A DNA stretch of 64,000 nt from Moniliophthora roreri. Taxonomy: Eukaryota > Basidiomycota > Agaricomycetes > Agaricales > Marasmiaceae. Made by a program: the position numbers and the translations under genes. The notes below the pieces were generated by a model that was not told the DNA's origin, searched no databases, and saw nothing but the letters and a program-made list of their open reading frames with translations. Where the stretch lies: assembly GCA_001466705.2 (NCBI GenBank), contig LATX02000212.1, positions 310,001 to 374,000 of the forward strand, in the 5' to 3' direction. This document shows, piece after piece, positions 49,413 to 61,130 of this stretch. How positions within the stretch are numbered: the first letter of the stretch is position 1; each line of letters begins with the position of its first letter.

Positions 49413-51044
49413 ATGAGCGACTACGTCCCCACAATTGATGACCTTCGGGTCAAACTTTGTTTCATCTGTCGAGAAGAGGAAACGTTTGACAGTGAGCATC
49501 TTTCTTTGTTCCTCTATACCGGCTCTAAGGAGCTTCAACAGAGCCCTCAAATCCACCTCGCAAATGGACGCATCCCTGCCAATGCACGTTGCTTGCTCAC
49601 GAATCTTGTCTACTGGAATGGATCCAAACAGCACAAACAAATCCATCTTCTACAGCTGCAGACAATGCTTTGAAATGCCCTCAGTGTGGCGCCAAGTACC
49701 AGTTGGAGAGCGATTTACCGGTCGGGATGAGGGTCGTTAACAACATTTTGACTGGGTGGAATAAGACATTAGGGAGAGTGGGTAGAGTGTTCGTGAAGAT
49801 GATACCAGTAGCGTTTGGTACCGGTGTCCTCATCGTTCTGCATGTCGTTCTTACACAGTACGGCGCATACGCAGTGAAAGAGTTTTTTGGCGATGAGTAC
49901 GTGGCTATTTTATGTTTTCTATCGTATTTCAGGCTCATGAATGTGATAGGCTATTCAATAAAGTCTTGAGTTCCGACCCACAAAATTGGCCTTGGACTGC
50001 TTTAATCAATCTTCCTCTCATCCCAGTAGGTCTCATCGCTAGCAGATTCGAAACATCGTACAATATCTTCCCACTCATTCCCACTCTTCTTGAGTGGCCC
50101 AATCTACAAAGACTCGAGCTTGACCTACGATACAGTCAAGGTCAGAGAGAACCACACTCAATGTGGCCACCATCACCGTTCACCATAGGCTTCATAGCGT
50201 TTCCTGTTGTGCGATGGATCTATGGAAAATGCCTGCGGAGGGTCACCCAGTGGGTTTTAGGCTCGACCCCTCACAGAGGACTGGGCAATGCGGCGGGTAA
50301 CAGAGCGGCTGCCGGGGCAGGTGAAGATGATGATGAGGATCGTATGTTGATGATACGGATACGGAACGGTGGTGCGGAACAGCAGAACCAGCATCGAAAT
50401 CAGAATCAGAACCAGAATCAGGAAGCGAATGGCGACGACGAGGACGACGATGGACAGCCTGGGGCTACGTTAACGATCTATGCTTCTCCTTTGGGACGGA
50501 AGATTGGCGGTGCTCTACTCATACCTTACATTGCGAAACGCATGGGTGAACTTCTACTTCGGTTGTCGAAGCATTCGGAGACGTTCAGAAGGTTTTTGGG
50601 TGTTCGTGCGGGTGTTGCGTTGTCAGCATCGTCATCTTCTACTCCCCGTAGGTTCTGGCCATTTACGCCAGCGAATTCATCGTCCGGTAGCATCTTTTCT
50701 AGTGGGTTTTTCAGTGGGAACCAGGCGAAAAAACCCGTCGGAGATGTGACTTGGCAGCTCGTGTTAAGAGCTTTATGGGGCGGTGGCAGAGCATGGGCAG
50801 AGTTTGATCCAGTCTGGTAGGTGCCACTTACGCATATTTCAGAAGGAAAGCGGGCTAATTGTGTTCTCAATATAGGTGGCGGAATACTCTTGGTTTCGGG
50901 CTTTTCGTTGTAGCGAAAGACGCTATTCACCTTCTTCACCTCTATCTTGTCAAGAAGGAGCTAGAGACACGTCGCGTGAAGAGCAGGGATTTCAGAGAGG
51001 TGGATGTAACTGGCCTGGACCTGGTTAATCGTCAGAATAGATAA
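49413..51044 (+). CDS. RINGv (RING-CH) membrane-associated E3 ubiquitin ligase
   Basis: Predicted membrane E3 ligase of the MARCH/Doa10 type. The zinc-binding C4HC3 pattern spans an intron. CFICREEE is in exon 1, then after the splice come HPCQCTLLAHESCLLEWIQ and KCPQCGAKY. Two hydrophobic segments follow (IPVAFGTGVLIVLHVVLTQY, then WTALINLPLIPVGLI), with further ones near FTIGFIAFPVVRWIYG and at the C-terminus (LGFGLFVVAKDAIHLLHLYL). A polar Glu/Asp/Asn/Gln-rich loop with repeated NQ dipeptides (about 50380-50450) lies between. One intron uses a GTGGCT donor and is only about 33 nt, the shortest plausible one here. The substrate is unknown. Confidence 0.82.
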
Positions 51045-51300
51045 TGTTTGTATCCCGGGCCAATCCCTCTCGCTATCTACTTCTTTTCACTGTACAGCAC
51101 CGCTCATTATTAGTACTACAAATCTATTACTCAAGGTCATGAACCCAGTAACACTCTGAGTTTGGGTCATTCTCCGGCGGCAAACGGTCACACGGACGCA
51201 TCGCCTCCGTGCACGGACCCGCCCAGAGTCATGTTGGCTCGACTCCTTCTGACTCTGGGCCCTGACAAAAACCCCGCTTCCTGCGTTTTCTCCCCTAACA

Positions 51301-53055
51301 ATGAAGGGTCTCAATGGTTTACCTCTAGACGACGATATAATTGACCGCATACTCCAATTTTCGCCCGACTTTGCCGCATTGCGTGCAGCAATCCTCACGA
51401 GTCAATCGTTCCACAACATTTTCCGGACGCATCCCAAGTCAATTTTACGAACAGTGGCCTATAATGTAACAGGACCAGCTCTTCCCCAGGCGTTACGGTG
51501 CATCCGATATCAACTCCCGGACACCGAGGATGAGGACCCAGCAACCGGCAATCCCGTCACGCAGCATGAAACAGATGAGAGAGCACCCATTACAAAGGAG
51601 GAAACCTATGAGCTTGTCAAGAATGCGAACATAGCCAGAGATTTTGAAAATTTATTCAATCTGAGGTGCGTTTCACGCGTATTTTCCATGTCATCCATTG
51701 GGCCTAATTCGCGAGGCGCAGGCACAAAGATAGAAAATTCAAATCGAGTCGACTGAACGCTGAAGAATCATGGCGTTTCTGTCGGGCAATGTATCGAATC
51801 ATGCTTTACAGCCGTGTGTTTCCTGGCAGTAGATATTATGAATTTGAAGACGACGACGAACAGGAAGATCTCGCGACTAGGCTGGCAACGGCAAGGGCCG
51901 AAAGGAAGAAATTCCTACAAGATTTCTCTCCTGACGAGCTATACGAGATCCACAGCGTGTCTGAGTTTTTGGTCGAGACAGCGATTTGGGTTGGAAAAGA
52001 ATATCCTTGTGAGTTTCCAACCATGTTAGAAATTATTCAAATACTGTAACTATTATCAGTCAACAACGATAATGGTGATATCGCCCTCGCATGTGGTCCT
52101 GAAATCATCCATGAGTGTATCCAAACCTTGTCTCTTGACCCACTATTGGACGCCCTCAACGATATTGGCGTTCATGGGGATGACGAGTGTCCTTTGATTT
52201 CCGGCTATCTCTCTTATCCCCTCTCTAAAATCTACGAGGAACGCAAAGTGAAGCCGCCGCCAACAGATTCTTCACGTTGGAAATCAGTTTTGGACCACAT
52301 CGAAGGAGAGAACGATCCGTGTACGTCAGCCAACTACATGGCCGAAACTCATATGCTGAAATGCATTTTCGTAGGTGCACACTGCAGCAAAATTACCGGT
52401 TTCAACCTGTGGGGTCGAAGTAGTAAGCCTTTCAACTTAACAGCTTCAATTCAAGTTAATGGGAACCACGTCCTCAGCTTTCGACTATTTGAATGGAGAA
52501 ACCACATTGTTCCATCCCTACCATCTTCCGAGAATCCTCAAGGGTTGGCTTGGTTTCAGCCTGTCGGATGCATCCAGGCTCCGTAAAGAGTACATTGACA
52601 TTTCACAAGATATCTACTGTATCGTGGAGGATATACTCGAGAGCGATTACAAGCAAGCCGAGTTCGCGGACAGGAAGTCCGAAGACTGGTTATGCCAAGA
52701 GTGTTTGACGAAGCTACTGAAAGAACATTTGCATTTGTGGTTACTCGACCGAAAGAGGAAGGGTATGTACTTCAATTTTTCGCTGGTTTCCTGCCCTGAT
52801 TGAATTCGTCTCCCGTAGCTGGAGAGCAAATACCTGATAATTGCTGGTGCGTCCTTTGAGATACTCATCACCCACATATACCGGCTAATATCAATCCTAC
52901 AGGTATGGCTGGAACTGTAGAACGATGATGCATAGAGAGGAGCATGCGAAGAAACTAAACGTTTGTACCACTCGTCTTTCTCGTGCAAACCCTTTCTGAA
53001 GTCTATTCTCTAGCATCTCTGTGAACCTGATCCCACTAAAGATAATACTAAGTAG
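51301..53055 (+). CDS. F-box-like protein with C-terminal CWYGxNCRT motif
   Basis: Member of an agaricomycete-expanded family. An F-box-like start (LNGLPLDDDIIDRILQFSPD) is followed by a family block FHNIFRTHPKSILRTVAYN, an acidic linker, helical segments (SWRFCRAMYRIMLYSR, IHECIQTLSLDPLLDAL), CSKITGFNLWGRS and WLCQECLTKLLKEHLHLWLL. The end is NCWYGWNCRTMMHREEHAKK then LNHLCEPDPTK, which I know as the conserved C-terminus of these proteins. It might bind zinc. Most joins are clean GT-AG. Between about 52430 and 52470 the frame must change (to the one reading SAFDYLNGETTLFHPYHL) and no GT-AG pair I tried gives it. This is a possible indel or an unusual intron. Confidence 0.65.
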
Positions 53056-53242
53056 TCCTATTATATCGGTGCTTTCTGTAACCATTCATTTCAACGTTCA
53101 TCTTCAGGTAATTCTTCGGACAGAGTGTATACGTTTACGATAGTGTATGAATACCCAGTATATTCTTCCCATCCTTCAGATCGCTTTCTTCCTGAACATC
53201 ACTTCGGCAGTCGTGTTAGGTACGCTGAGGACGCCGTGCCAC

Positions 53243-54530
53243 TCACTCTCGGGTAAAGACCCCTTCCTTCTCCATTCTCACATCATAACCGAGAAGCACA
53301 TGAGCCATGAGTGCTTTCAACTCGTTCACGGCAAAGAAACGTCCAGGATTAGTCAAGTCAGACAGATGCACGACACGACCTGATGGAAACACTCACCATG
53401 CGCAACGACCAGTACCAAAGTCGTGATGTACTAACCAAGCAGTAGGACCGACAGTAACGCCTTTAGAAACCGTTGTGCCATCGGAAAAGGTAAAGTCTTT
53501 GAGGACCTTTCTGTTCATGTACATGGCACTTGTACATTGAAGAATGAGATGATATTTAAAGACCAGAGAGCAAACAAGAAGTCATGGCACACTTAACGCC
53601 TACGCCTTCGTATCGTGACTTCCTTCAAGAAACTGTCGAGTTTACAATACAGCTTATCCATAGCCGCCCTCGTCCAACCACGACCATCGACAAAGTGACT
53701 TGACTTCGTTCACGTATTTGGGATGTACGGCGAGATAGAACAGAGAGCGAAAATGTCTGGGTTCGGTTAACAAGTAGTTTATGCTCGCAAAAATGAAGCC
53801 AAGTACCATCGTCTGTGAAGGATGTCAACTATAACGCGGAGGGTAGTACGTCGAGAGCACGAATCGTTGTATGAATAACGGCAAAGCTGATGGTCACAAG
53901 GTCATGTACTGACCTTCCCGGGGTGTTTACTTCGTCGATCGACCAAGGTAGGCAGTCATTCCGTTAATGGGTGAAGATCGGGACAAGAAACTATAAAGTA
54001 AGGTAGTGAAACCCAGAGACCTACCGGTTTACCTGGCCAGTCACGGCCATACTCTTCTTGCATCCTCAGGCGTTCCTCTATGACGGGTTTAAGATGTACT
54101 GTTGCACGCTTGATAGAGGTTTGGAGGGGGGTTATGGGTTTGCCGATGTATCTACCAACGTGTCAAGTTTCTCTGCAGCGAAGTTAATCGGAGCGTACAA
54201 ATCCCCTCATGAATTCTGGAAACAAGTTAATGAATCGTGCCGGGGTAGCAGCTTGGACCGTGAACCTTGTATTGGTGTTTTGATGCCTGAATTGAAAGGA
54301 GAGGTCGAGTAATGGCAAGATTGGAACCTATAAGGAATTCTGCATTGCGGCACAAGGGCAGACCAACAAACAGACGATTACTTGCTCGGGCAACAGTCTT
54401 CATGACCGTACTATTCAACAGGTACTTCGTCCATGCTTGATGACAGGTGGTGAGATTGAATCTTGCTGCAGTGGAAAATAAATCACCGTTATTCGCTGGT
54501 ATATGGTCCTCGAAAGTCGCGGCAAAATTG
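53243..54530 (-). pseudogene. Cytochrome P450 pseudogene, 5'-truncated
   Basis: Fragments of a fungal P450 in the right order: FEDHIPANN, SNRLFVGLPLCRN, INLFPEFMRG, HLKPVIEERLRMQEEYG, LYHLAVHPKYVNEVKS, WTRAAMDKLYCKLDSFLKE, NRKVLKDFTFSDGTTV and PGRFFAVNELKALMAHVLLG. A frame break follows SFLKE, inside the K-helix ExxR region. The segment between VGPTAW and VSTSRLWYW is missing, removing the meander. The haem-binding Cys expected just before PGRFF is absent; that codon reads Asn. The N-terminal membrane anchor and first third of the protein are not found upstream. It cannot make an active monooxygenase. Confidence 0.85.
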
Positions 54531-57189
54531 CCGGCACTGCTCAAGACACTTCGACCACTAAGCAGGTTGAGTAGATTTGGATGAGATGCTACCTACCTGT
54601 TCTAGGCATTGACTGTCCCTTCTAAGTATGAAGATTCTGAAAAGAGTTTTCAGAACTCAAATTCAACCTCAAATGGAAGAGAACCCACAAGCAAGGGGGG
54701 GCAAGAAAAAAATTTAAGATATAGCGCCGGATTTTTTTCTAAGAGGACCTCGGAGGGAACCAACCAACCATCACGTGCTAGACTTGCTATATATGGTAAT
54801 CATTACATAATCAGTCTGCTCTGCATCCGCAACCTTTTCTCCTCAATAACGACGCCTTTTGACCATCTCGCATGCCCTGCAGGTCCAGTTCGACCTCGAA
54901 TATGTTATGGAACTAGATGAAACACATGGGTGAGTAATGTGTTTGAACCATTACATTGAATCTGACTCACAAAGCGGGTTTCACAGCCCTTGCTTTTGCA
55001 GGTCCGGTTTTCCGCTATGGCAGCCTCAGTTTCACTGATATGAACCCCACACTCATATTACGGCCTCGACGTAGCCGGCTGGGTCGCCCGCTTATTTGAT
55101 TATCATCCGGAATCGCAGTTGTTGCATTTATCGCTTTCGCATTCGGATTCCCCTGGTACGTCATCTTCTACTTCGTCTGATTCATCACTCTCATGCTCTT
55201 CTGGTCTAAAAGGGTGGTACTTCATTACTATGTCCTTGAAAAGAGAAGAACAACATACTGCAGTGCAAGTCGAGAACTTCCCATCAATAACGGGAAGGTT
55301 ATCCAGTTCCTAAGTTGAGCGCCGATGAATCTATGGGACATTATGGCATATACAGTGGTTCTTCTCACCAGTAGTGGGTCATTTGACATGGTGTTGATGG
55401 TCAGCGCTGTGCATTAGGACAAAATTTTTTTCTTGGGGACATTTCTCTATGCTAGTTTGCTCCGAATAGGTAGCTAGGACAAAGGAAACTGCCTAAATTT
55501 TTTGGGTATGGAAAAATTTTTAAGAGACCTCTGGACCGAACCAACCAACCGGCGGTATATGCCGGAACCACGGTCCGCCCCCCACTTGCCCACAAGCCTG
55601 AGTAGCGCAACGGTATCCTGCTGTCTTGGTTCCGAGTGCGCCAGGCCGTAATGTCATATGCATGTTGTATGATTGAGGCACTCACCGCCGGCACGGCGAA
55701 GACCTGAAAGACCAACAATTGGAGAGCGGAGTCTTTCGGATGGAATATACTAGAAACTGTGAAGCCAGCATGTGGCTTGGAGAAGACAATTTGTAAATCC
55801 AATGCGTCGATTCCAACTCCTGAGCTATCGGGTGTAATCACGTAACCTGTAAGGGCGACTCAGGGATCTCCCTGCACTCCTAGCGGACCTTCAGATTTGC
55901 CTCGGATGGGCACGTTGTGGCGACGAATGACGCAAGGCACCTCCTTCTATGACTGTTACAGGCCTACACTGCCTACTATCAGTTACCTATCAGACTTATC
56001 CATACGGTTCGTTACAATTTACAATTTGCTTTACTACAAAACACACCTTCTGTCCGTCAAGCTCCCACACTCTGCATATATGCATATCTTGGCCAGAAAC
56101 GAACCCTTTTCCATGGATTAGCCAGACTGCCAATACATTGGCCCATAGCTATATAATCCCATGGTCTTACCTTGAACATAGCGAAGACGGATGCATTGTA
56201 CATAACCGCCTTATCAGAGTAAGCCTAATAAACCATTCCTCTAGGGAAGAACCAGACATCAGCGTGAACTGAATGGAGGCCCTTGTACGGGTTCTATGAC
56301 TCAGCCATCGGAGTAAGGTTGCGATTCTGGTCTTACCTTGCGCATCCACGTATCCTTTACCGGTAGGAACACGAATAGCCGTGTCAATGGGTACTATGAC
56401 GCTGCGCTCGACCACCAACATGCGTCAAACTCACTCCTTCATGAATATAGCGAGCTGCTCTTGAAAGGATTAAGGCGAAAGGGAGATGCCGTGTCGGCGT
56501 TCGCTGGCATCGACAATGGGTACACGGACCTTGTTTTCGCATTCCAGATAGACCGCCGCCCTTGCTGAAATCAATACATCACTTCCAGGGCTGTACCAAC
56601 GGAGTCGCTAACGCCTTTTGCACGTTTCCTTGCCGCCACAGCCTAACGCTGAGCATCGCTGCCACTACAGTCCAAGCTCTGATCTTGGGCTTTTCCTTAT
56701 AAACCAGGCGACTAGAATCGTAAAGGGATGAAAGATCACCAGACACGTTGATGATAAGCAGGCGTAGTAAAGTTGACAATCCGTGTGAGTGCCCTTTTGA
56801 AGAACAGGATATGGGCGACCTACAGCCGAGACAGCTGTCGAGCGGACTTTGGGGTGAGACTTAAGGATTCCCAAAAGACTAGACATGTATCGAAGTAATG
56901 TGGGAGCAAACAGCATCGAGGGCCCCGGGACCTGGAATCTTCAAACCTGAATACTTATCAGACATGGCAGATGATGCTATAAGAGCACTCACGAGTAGAG
57001 ATTTGCCGAGCTCCCAAAACCACAAAGAAACAAGGAGAGGAGAGTAGATATGCAAACCGAGGACCGGGACCGCATCGTCATATGTATGCCAAGTCGGTCT
57101 GCCACGGCCGACACCATGGATTACACTTCAGATAATTGCACATTGATACATCAAACGTCCTAGATGGGTGGATATCTAGTGTTCCGCAT
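54531..57189. other. Intergenic, 2.7 kb, no supported gene
   Basis: The largest frames (minus 55452-55841, minus 56167-56421, plus 56338-56568) show no domain I know. The minus-strand segment near 56330-56421 reads VVERSVIVPIDTAIRVPTG and could be an isolated exon or relic, but I could not build a gene around it. Two similar short segments rich in A/T followed by GAACCAACCAACC lie at about 54730-54770 and 55520-55560. Confidence 0.4.
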
Positions 57190-58104
57190 CTACTTCTTTG
57201 CCTTCTCGTTAGTCACCCTCTTATCAAGTTCGGCAGCTTTCGCTGCGGCCGGGATATCAGGATAACTTTAATCTATAGTGTTCAGGACACACCTTCTGAT
57301 TCTGCCTTCCGCTTAGCTTGGGCAGCTTCACGCTCAGCACGAATCTTCGCCAGGCGTGCAAGATCCGATTTCGCCTGTTCAGTCTTTCCCTGTTGATGGA
57401 GCTTCGGGTGGAGACGTGAGTACAAAGTCTCACCGGAAAACTCGATGAGACGATACCTTCCAGTACCTCTCTTTCGCCTCCTGCTTCTCCTTGGCCTCTC
57501 TTTCTCTTCGACTCAACTCTCGTGGGGCGTTCAAATCCTTGATGTTCATCTTCTTTTTGACGTGGTTTGGATTGATCAAGTCTTCATCCTCCTCTTCCTC
57601 TTCACCATCGTCACCTCCGGCAGCCTTCTTCTGCTTCTCTGCCGTCTGCTTCTTCTTCATTTCACGGCGTTCAGCACGAGTCATCTCCGGCTTTTCCTCC
57701 TCCTCTTCATCTTCCTCCTCTTCCTTTTCCTTTTCCTCTTCCTCTTCCTCTTCTTCAGAATCCTCCTCTTCGGAATCCTCCTCTTCAGAATCCTCGTCGT
57801 CGTCATCCTTATCACGGCGGTCCCTAAGGCGTACCGAATGAGTGTCGTAACTAGGCGATGCGAAAGAAACACACCATTTCTTATCACTTGCTACGGCTGT
57901 ACCATTCTCGTCCAGAACCATGTGTTTGCTGAGCATAGAAAGTTCAGACAGAGTGAAAAAAAGATGGTTTGATAGATATAAGACCTAAAAGAACGTCCGC
58001 CCCCCCGTTTCTGCTTGAATTTGCCTGGAGGAAAGATGATTCAACGTCAGAGATCCATCAAAAGCTTTAGAAAAGAATCAACCCGTACCTGTCCCTCTGA
58101 CCAT
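57190..58104 (-). CDS. PDAP1/PP28 (casein-kinase-II substrate phosphoprotein) homologue
   Basis: Small, highly charged protein of the PP28 family, conserved from fungi to animals. The role is poorly defined; rat PAP1 binds PDGF. First exon MVRGTG, second KFKQKRGGGRSF, matching the family N-terminus. The third gives KHMVLDENGTAV. A very acidic stretch of Glu with repeated DSEEE blocks (about 57680-57800) sits before MTRAERREMKKKQ. The conserved core NPNHVKKKMNIKDLNAPREL, SRREREAKEKQEAKERYWK follows, then QQGKTEQAKSDLARLAKIRA and a last exon AKAAELDKRVTNEKAKK. Introns read GT-AG. The acidic tract is a GA-rich microsatellite on the minus strand and may vary in length. Confidence 0.87.
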
Positions 58105-58216
58105 TCTGAGCTGATTGAAGGATATATATGTAGCGATGGCGGCGATGAAGAGTAGAGATGTTGAGAGAGAAAAGGAAAGTGACAGTGTCAGTCACACCGG
58201 GCGCTCGCGTCGGGTG

Positions 58217-58832
58217 AAGCGCCAGCATCTGTCTTCAACCACCACGCACGAGCGCCGGAAGCACCGTCATCGATAAAACTATTTACCAGCATGCTCTAAC
58301 GGTGATGTATCCCTTTCATGATATTTAGAAACAGGAGCTCCGTTTCGTTTATAAACTTACAGTAGCTGCGTGCAATGCTCGGTCTAGTGACGCTGTCGAT
58401 GCTTCATGAAAGAGGTATTGAATCGGGAGCAATATACCGGTTCATCTTACTGTGCTTCCTTCTATAACGCACCTCCATAGTGAATGCCACTCCAAATTCT
58501 TCGGTAGCTTCTATCTTGGAACCACCGTCTCTCATTTGAATAAGACATGGAAAAGAACCAAATCATGGTACCATGGTCATTCAAGGTATGAAGTCGTTCG
58601 CTCCTGTCCATTTGAAGTCTAAAAGCTTCGTATAACAGAGAAAGGGAACATCAATTATCGATATCGCGCCACTCCATATGCTACATACCAAGTCCTGCAA
58701 CCACATGAACATCCTTCAGTTGTATAACTCTCTTTGTGCTGCTCATGTGCGGATTAACAGTAGTGCTGTATTCTGTTCCATAAAGTTTGTTTGACAGGTT
58801 TCCCATGCAGGTACTGGAACTATTTGTAGCGC
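58217..58832 (+). repeat. Dispersed direct repeat, left copy (about 616 bp)
   Basis: Strongly similar to 63405-64000 in the same orientation. The match begins AAGCGCCAGCATCTGTCTTC and runs to TATTTGTAGCGC. The last 190 bp are nearly identical, the first 300 bp are more diverged with small indels. The copy lies between the PDAP1 start (minus) and the ARD-like gene (plus), so it forms most of their shared 5' region. A 47-bp inner segment (58528-58574) is inverted relative to the right copy. No coding frame or terminal repeats were recognised. Confidence 0.9.
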
Positions 58833-58841
58833 TTGGACGAG

Positions 58842-58848
58842 TATAAAA
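58842..58848 (+). promoter_or_regulatory. TATA box of the ARD-like gene
   Basis: TATAAAA 43 bp before the ATG at 58891 and 10 bp after the end of the left repeat copy. The distance suits a short leader. Confidence 0.5.
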
Positions 58849-58890
58849 TGAGCTCACTTCAGTGTCTCAGCATACTTCTTGGCCCTCAAC

Positions 58891-59681
58891 ATGCGAGCAT
58901 ACTATCTTGACGAGGACACCGCCAGTACCCGAACTTTGCCGAACGACTCCGGTCGGCCGGTCTCTGAAGAGACTCTAGGAACTTTGAAAGCGAAGTTTTG
59001 GACTCTGAATGGTTCAGATGCAGAGTGCAAGGCTTCGCTCAAGCAACTTGGAGAGCGCAACGGCTTCGTCGGCGACAATAGCCAAGAATATGAATTCGAC
59101 CTTTCGAAGGATGGACTTCCTGGTATGCCCGATGTGGTGGGTCCATTTCCTCGATTTCACTGGCACTCTATGTTTGACTTGGATCACTCAGCCTGCACAC
59201 GGAAAGATGGACCATTTCTCCCGCGAGTTCGTGCTATACTTTCGGAGCTAAAGTCGGTCTTGAATAACAACCCGTTTTAGCTCTCTACTGTTGATGGATG
59301 TTATTGCCTGTCTGCATTCTGGGGGAGTATTTGCCGATTTTAAAGGTAAATTTTGACTTCTTCCTGTGAAGAGATTGACCTCGACGCGACCTTAGAACCG
59401 AATACCAATCGCTTGATAAGGATATCGCTTACTGAGGGAGATGCAGTTTTCTTCCCAGTAGGCATTGTCTTTCATGCACATGTCAATGAAACTATCGACT
59501 CTCATTTAACTGCGTACGCTATGTTTAAGGTACGTAAGAGCTGTGTGTACCAGTAAATATCGTCTAACAGTAACTTCAGTCCTCGAAACCTTTTTCCCAG
59601 CAGCTTCCGTTTGCTTGGGACCAGGTGCACGACAAGCACCCTGTAAGAGCAGCATACATCAAAGATCTCGGTTTGTTTTGA
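58891..59681 (+). CDS. Acireductone-dioxygenase-like cupin protein, divergent
   Basis: Resembles acireductone dioxygenase (methionine salvage), a metal-binding cupin. The N-terminus MRAYYLDEDTA, LPNDSGRPVSEETLG follows the ARD pattern. The C-terminus reads LIRISLTEGDAVFFPVGIVF, HAHVNETI, AYAMFK, then after a GT-AG intron SSKPFSQQLPFAWDQ and HPVRAAYIKDLGLF, where ARD has GDLLVVPAGIYHRF and a similar tail. The middle differs. The ARD metal motif HxHxDEE is not seen. At its place is HWHSMFDLDH, an HxHx3D arrangement. The first exon hits a stop at 59278. I could not settle the intron that joins it to EIDLDATLEPNTN near 59373. It may be a functional divergent paralogue or a decaying one. Confidence 0.55.
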
Positions 59682-60369
59682 ATTCCAATGTTCCATTAAC
59701 CGAGATATGAAAGCTGTTCTGTAACATATTGTAATACGGCTCGCTCATGACATGCTTTATTCTTACGCAAGGAGACCGAATTCCAACACCAACGCAAGCA
59801 ATTCTGGGGTACGCCCCGCATATTCATTGTCATTGAACGCCTTAATTTTGCCTGATAGGCACGTTCATTACAGCGTCCCGAAAGTTTGCTGGACAGTTCC
59901 TCCCCGAAAGAATAAGAAGAGCAGTGAATTGGCTGGCAGAGTACCGCGCTATGCGAGGCCGGCATGACTGTTGAGCTGTTGAGCGCTTGAGGTATGACGC
60001 GTCTGGTGTGCTGGCATGCTGGCATCGCAAAGTCTTTTTGTATCACGATGTCTATTTCCCGTTATCTACGTCTATCTGGGACTTCTGGAGGCTACGAAGC
60101 CCTTCTTGTCCAGAAAATAGACCTGTGGTTCACGCGTGGAAACCTGACGTATCAGTCAGTCAGGTTCCACTGATTATCATTCACCACCGTCACCATCTCT
60201 AAGCCTCATGTAGTGACTCCCTATTGTGGCATAACCTCTATAAATTTCCACTCTCTTCTCATCTGATTATTGGTCATTATTCACTCTACAGCAGCCTCGA
60301 AGATAAAACCCCACCCCTTCACCTCACGATAACCCCAACTCTCTGTTGGCTAAACCTTCTATAACAGGC
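59682..60369. other. Intergenic
   Basis: 3' flank of the ARD-like gene and 5' flank of the next plus-strand gene. A CT-rich leader precedes 60370. Nothing else was recognised. Confidence 0.4.
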
Positions 60370-61130
60370 ATGCTCAGAATGGAACAAAGAGGAGATAGAG
60401 TTGATATGGAAGCCGAGACGCCTAGCAGGTTGGAAACAAGATACTTGTCATCTCCTGAACATTTTTTACCGCTCCTGAATGTGAACCTACAGCTCCTCAT
60501 TGATATAAAATGCAACTTGTTCGTCGGCATTGAATTTGAAACCAATGCACACCGGAAAATGACCACCACGCACCCGGCACTTGCTCAACGACTATCCGAT
60601 CCCACAATACGGAAACAGCTCTTCTCTTCAGAATCGATGGCACTACGAGCGCTTACCAACCCTCTTACCTCCTTTTCCAATACATTCACACCAGGCACAA
60701 GGAGTTTACGGTTGACACGGATTCACAATCTGAAGGATGCTGTTCGACACTGCAGTACAGTTATCAAGTGGAAGAGCAAGGGCCTTATCAAGCGCTTTCA
60801 TTCTAATTTATGGATGGGAATGATGATCCGTATGATTGCGATGGTAAGATTTCATGCTTCGCATCGTTCGTCAAGCTAACCGAAGAATTGTAGAGTTATT
60901 ATCGTTTTGACCCTCACACCGGCAACGTCTTCGCACCTTCTCATCAGGAATCTGCCATGTTTCACGATGGTCGACCGTTCATCCCCACCTCTGACTCTGT
61001 CGTTATCGGTAGAACCCGACAGCAAGTTGATCCTCACAGTTCACGCTGTGTTCGGATCGATTTTCGAAGTGGAGCATGTGCTTGGACAGGCACTGATCCT
61101 TCTCAATCTTCCTATCGCAACTGCAAATGA
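60370..61130 (+). CDS. Unknown 236-residue protein
   Basis: Two exons (60370-60843, 60894-61130) joined by a 50-nt GT-AG intron with a CTAAC branch-like site give a continuous frame. The N-terminal part reads MLRMEQRGDRVDMEAETPSR. A basic middle includes RLTRIHNLKDAV and KWKSKGLIKRF. Exon 2 reads YYRFDPHTGNVFAPSHQE, RPFIPTSDSVVIGRTRQ, SRCVRIDFRSGACAW and stops after SSYRNCK. The same frame stays open past the TGA for about 55 codons (LTPEGLERQFQCSPRS...), so the stop may be recent or the gene may have another exon. I do not recognise the family. Confidence 0.42.

Noticed and set aside
55594..55650. tRNA-like D-arm (TAGCGCAACGGTA) with a short terminal stem
   Set aside because: No full cloverleaf. 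The acceptor ends pair over only about five bases, there is no anticodon arm, and the spacing is too short for a tRNA.
56330..56568. Isolated exon reading VVERSVIVPIDTAIRVPTG on the minus strand
   Set aside because: Looks protein-like, but I could not find neighbouring exons, a start or a family, so no gene is called.
57440..57970. Plus-strand frames with long Ser or Leu/Phe runs opposite PDAP1
   Set aside because: They are shadows of the GA-rich acidic codon tract of the minus-strand PDAP1 gene.
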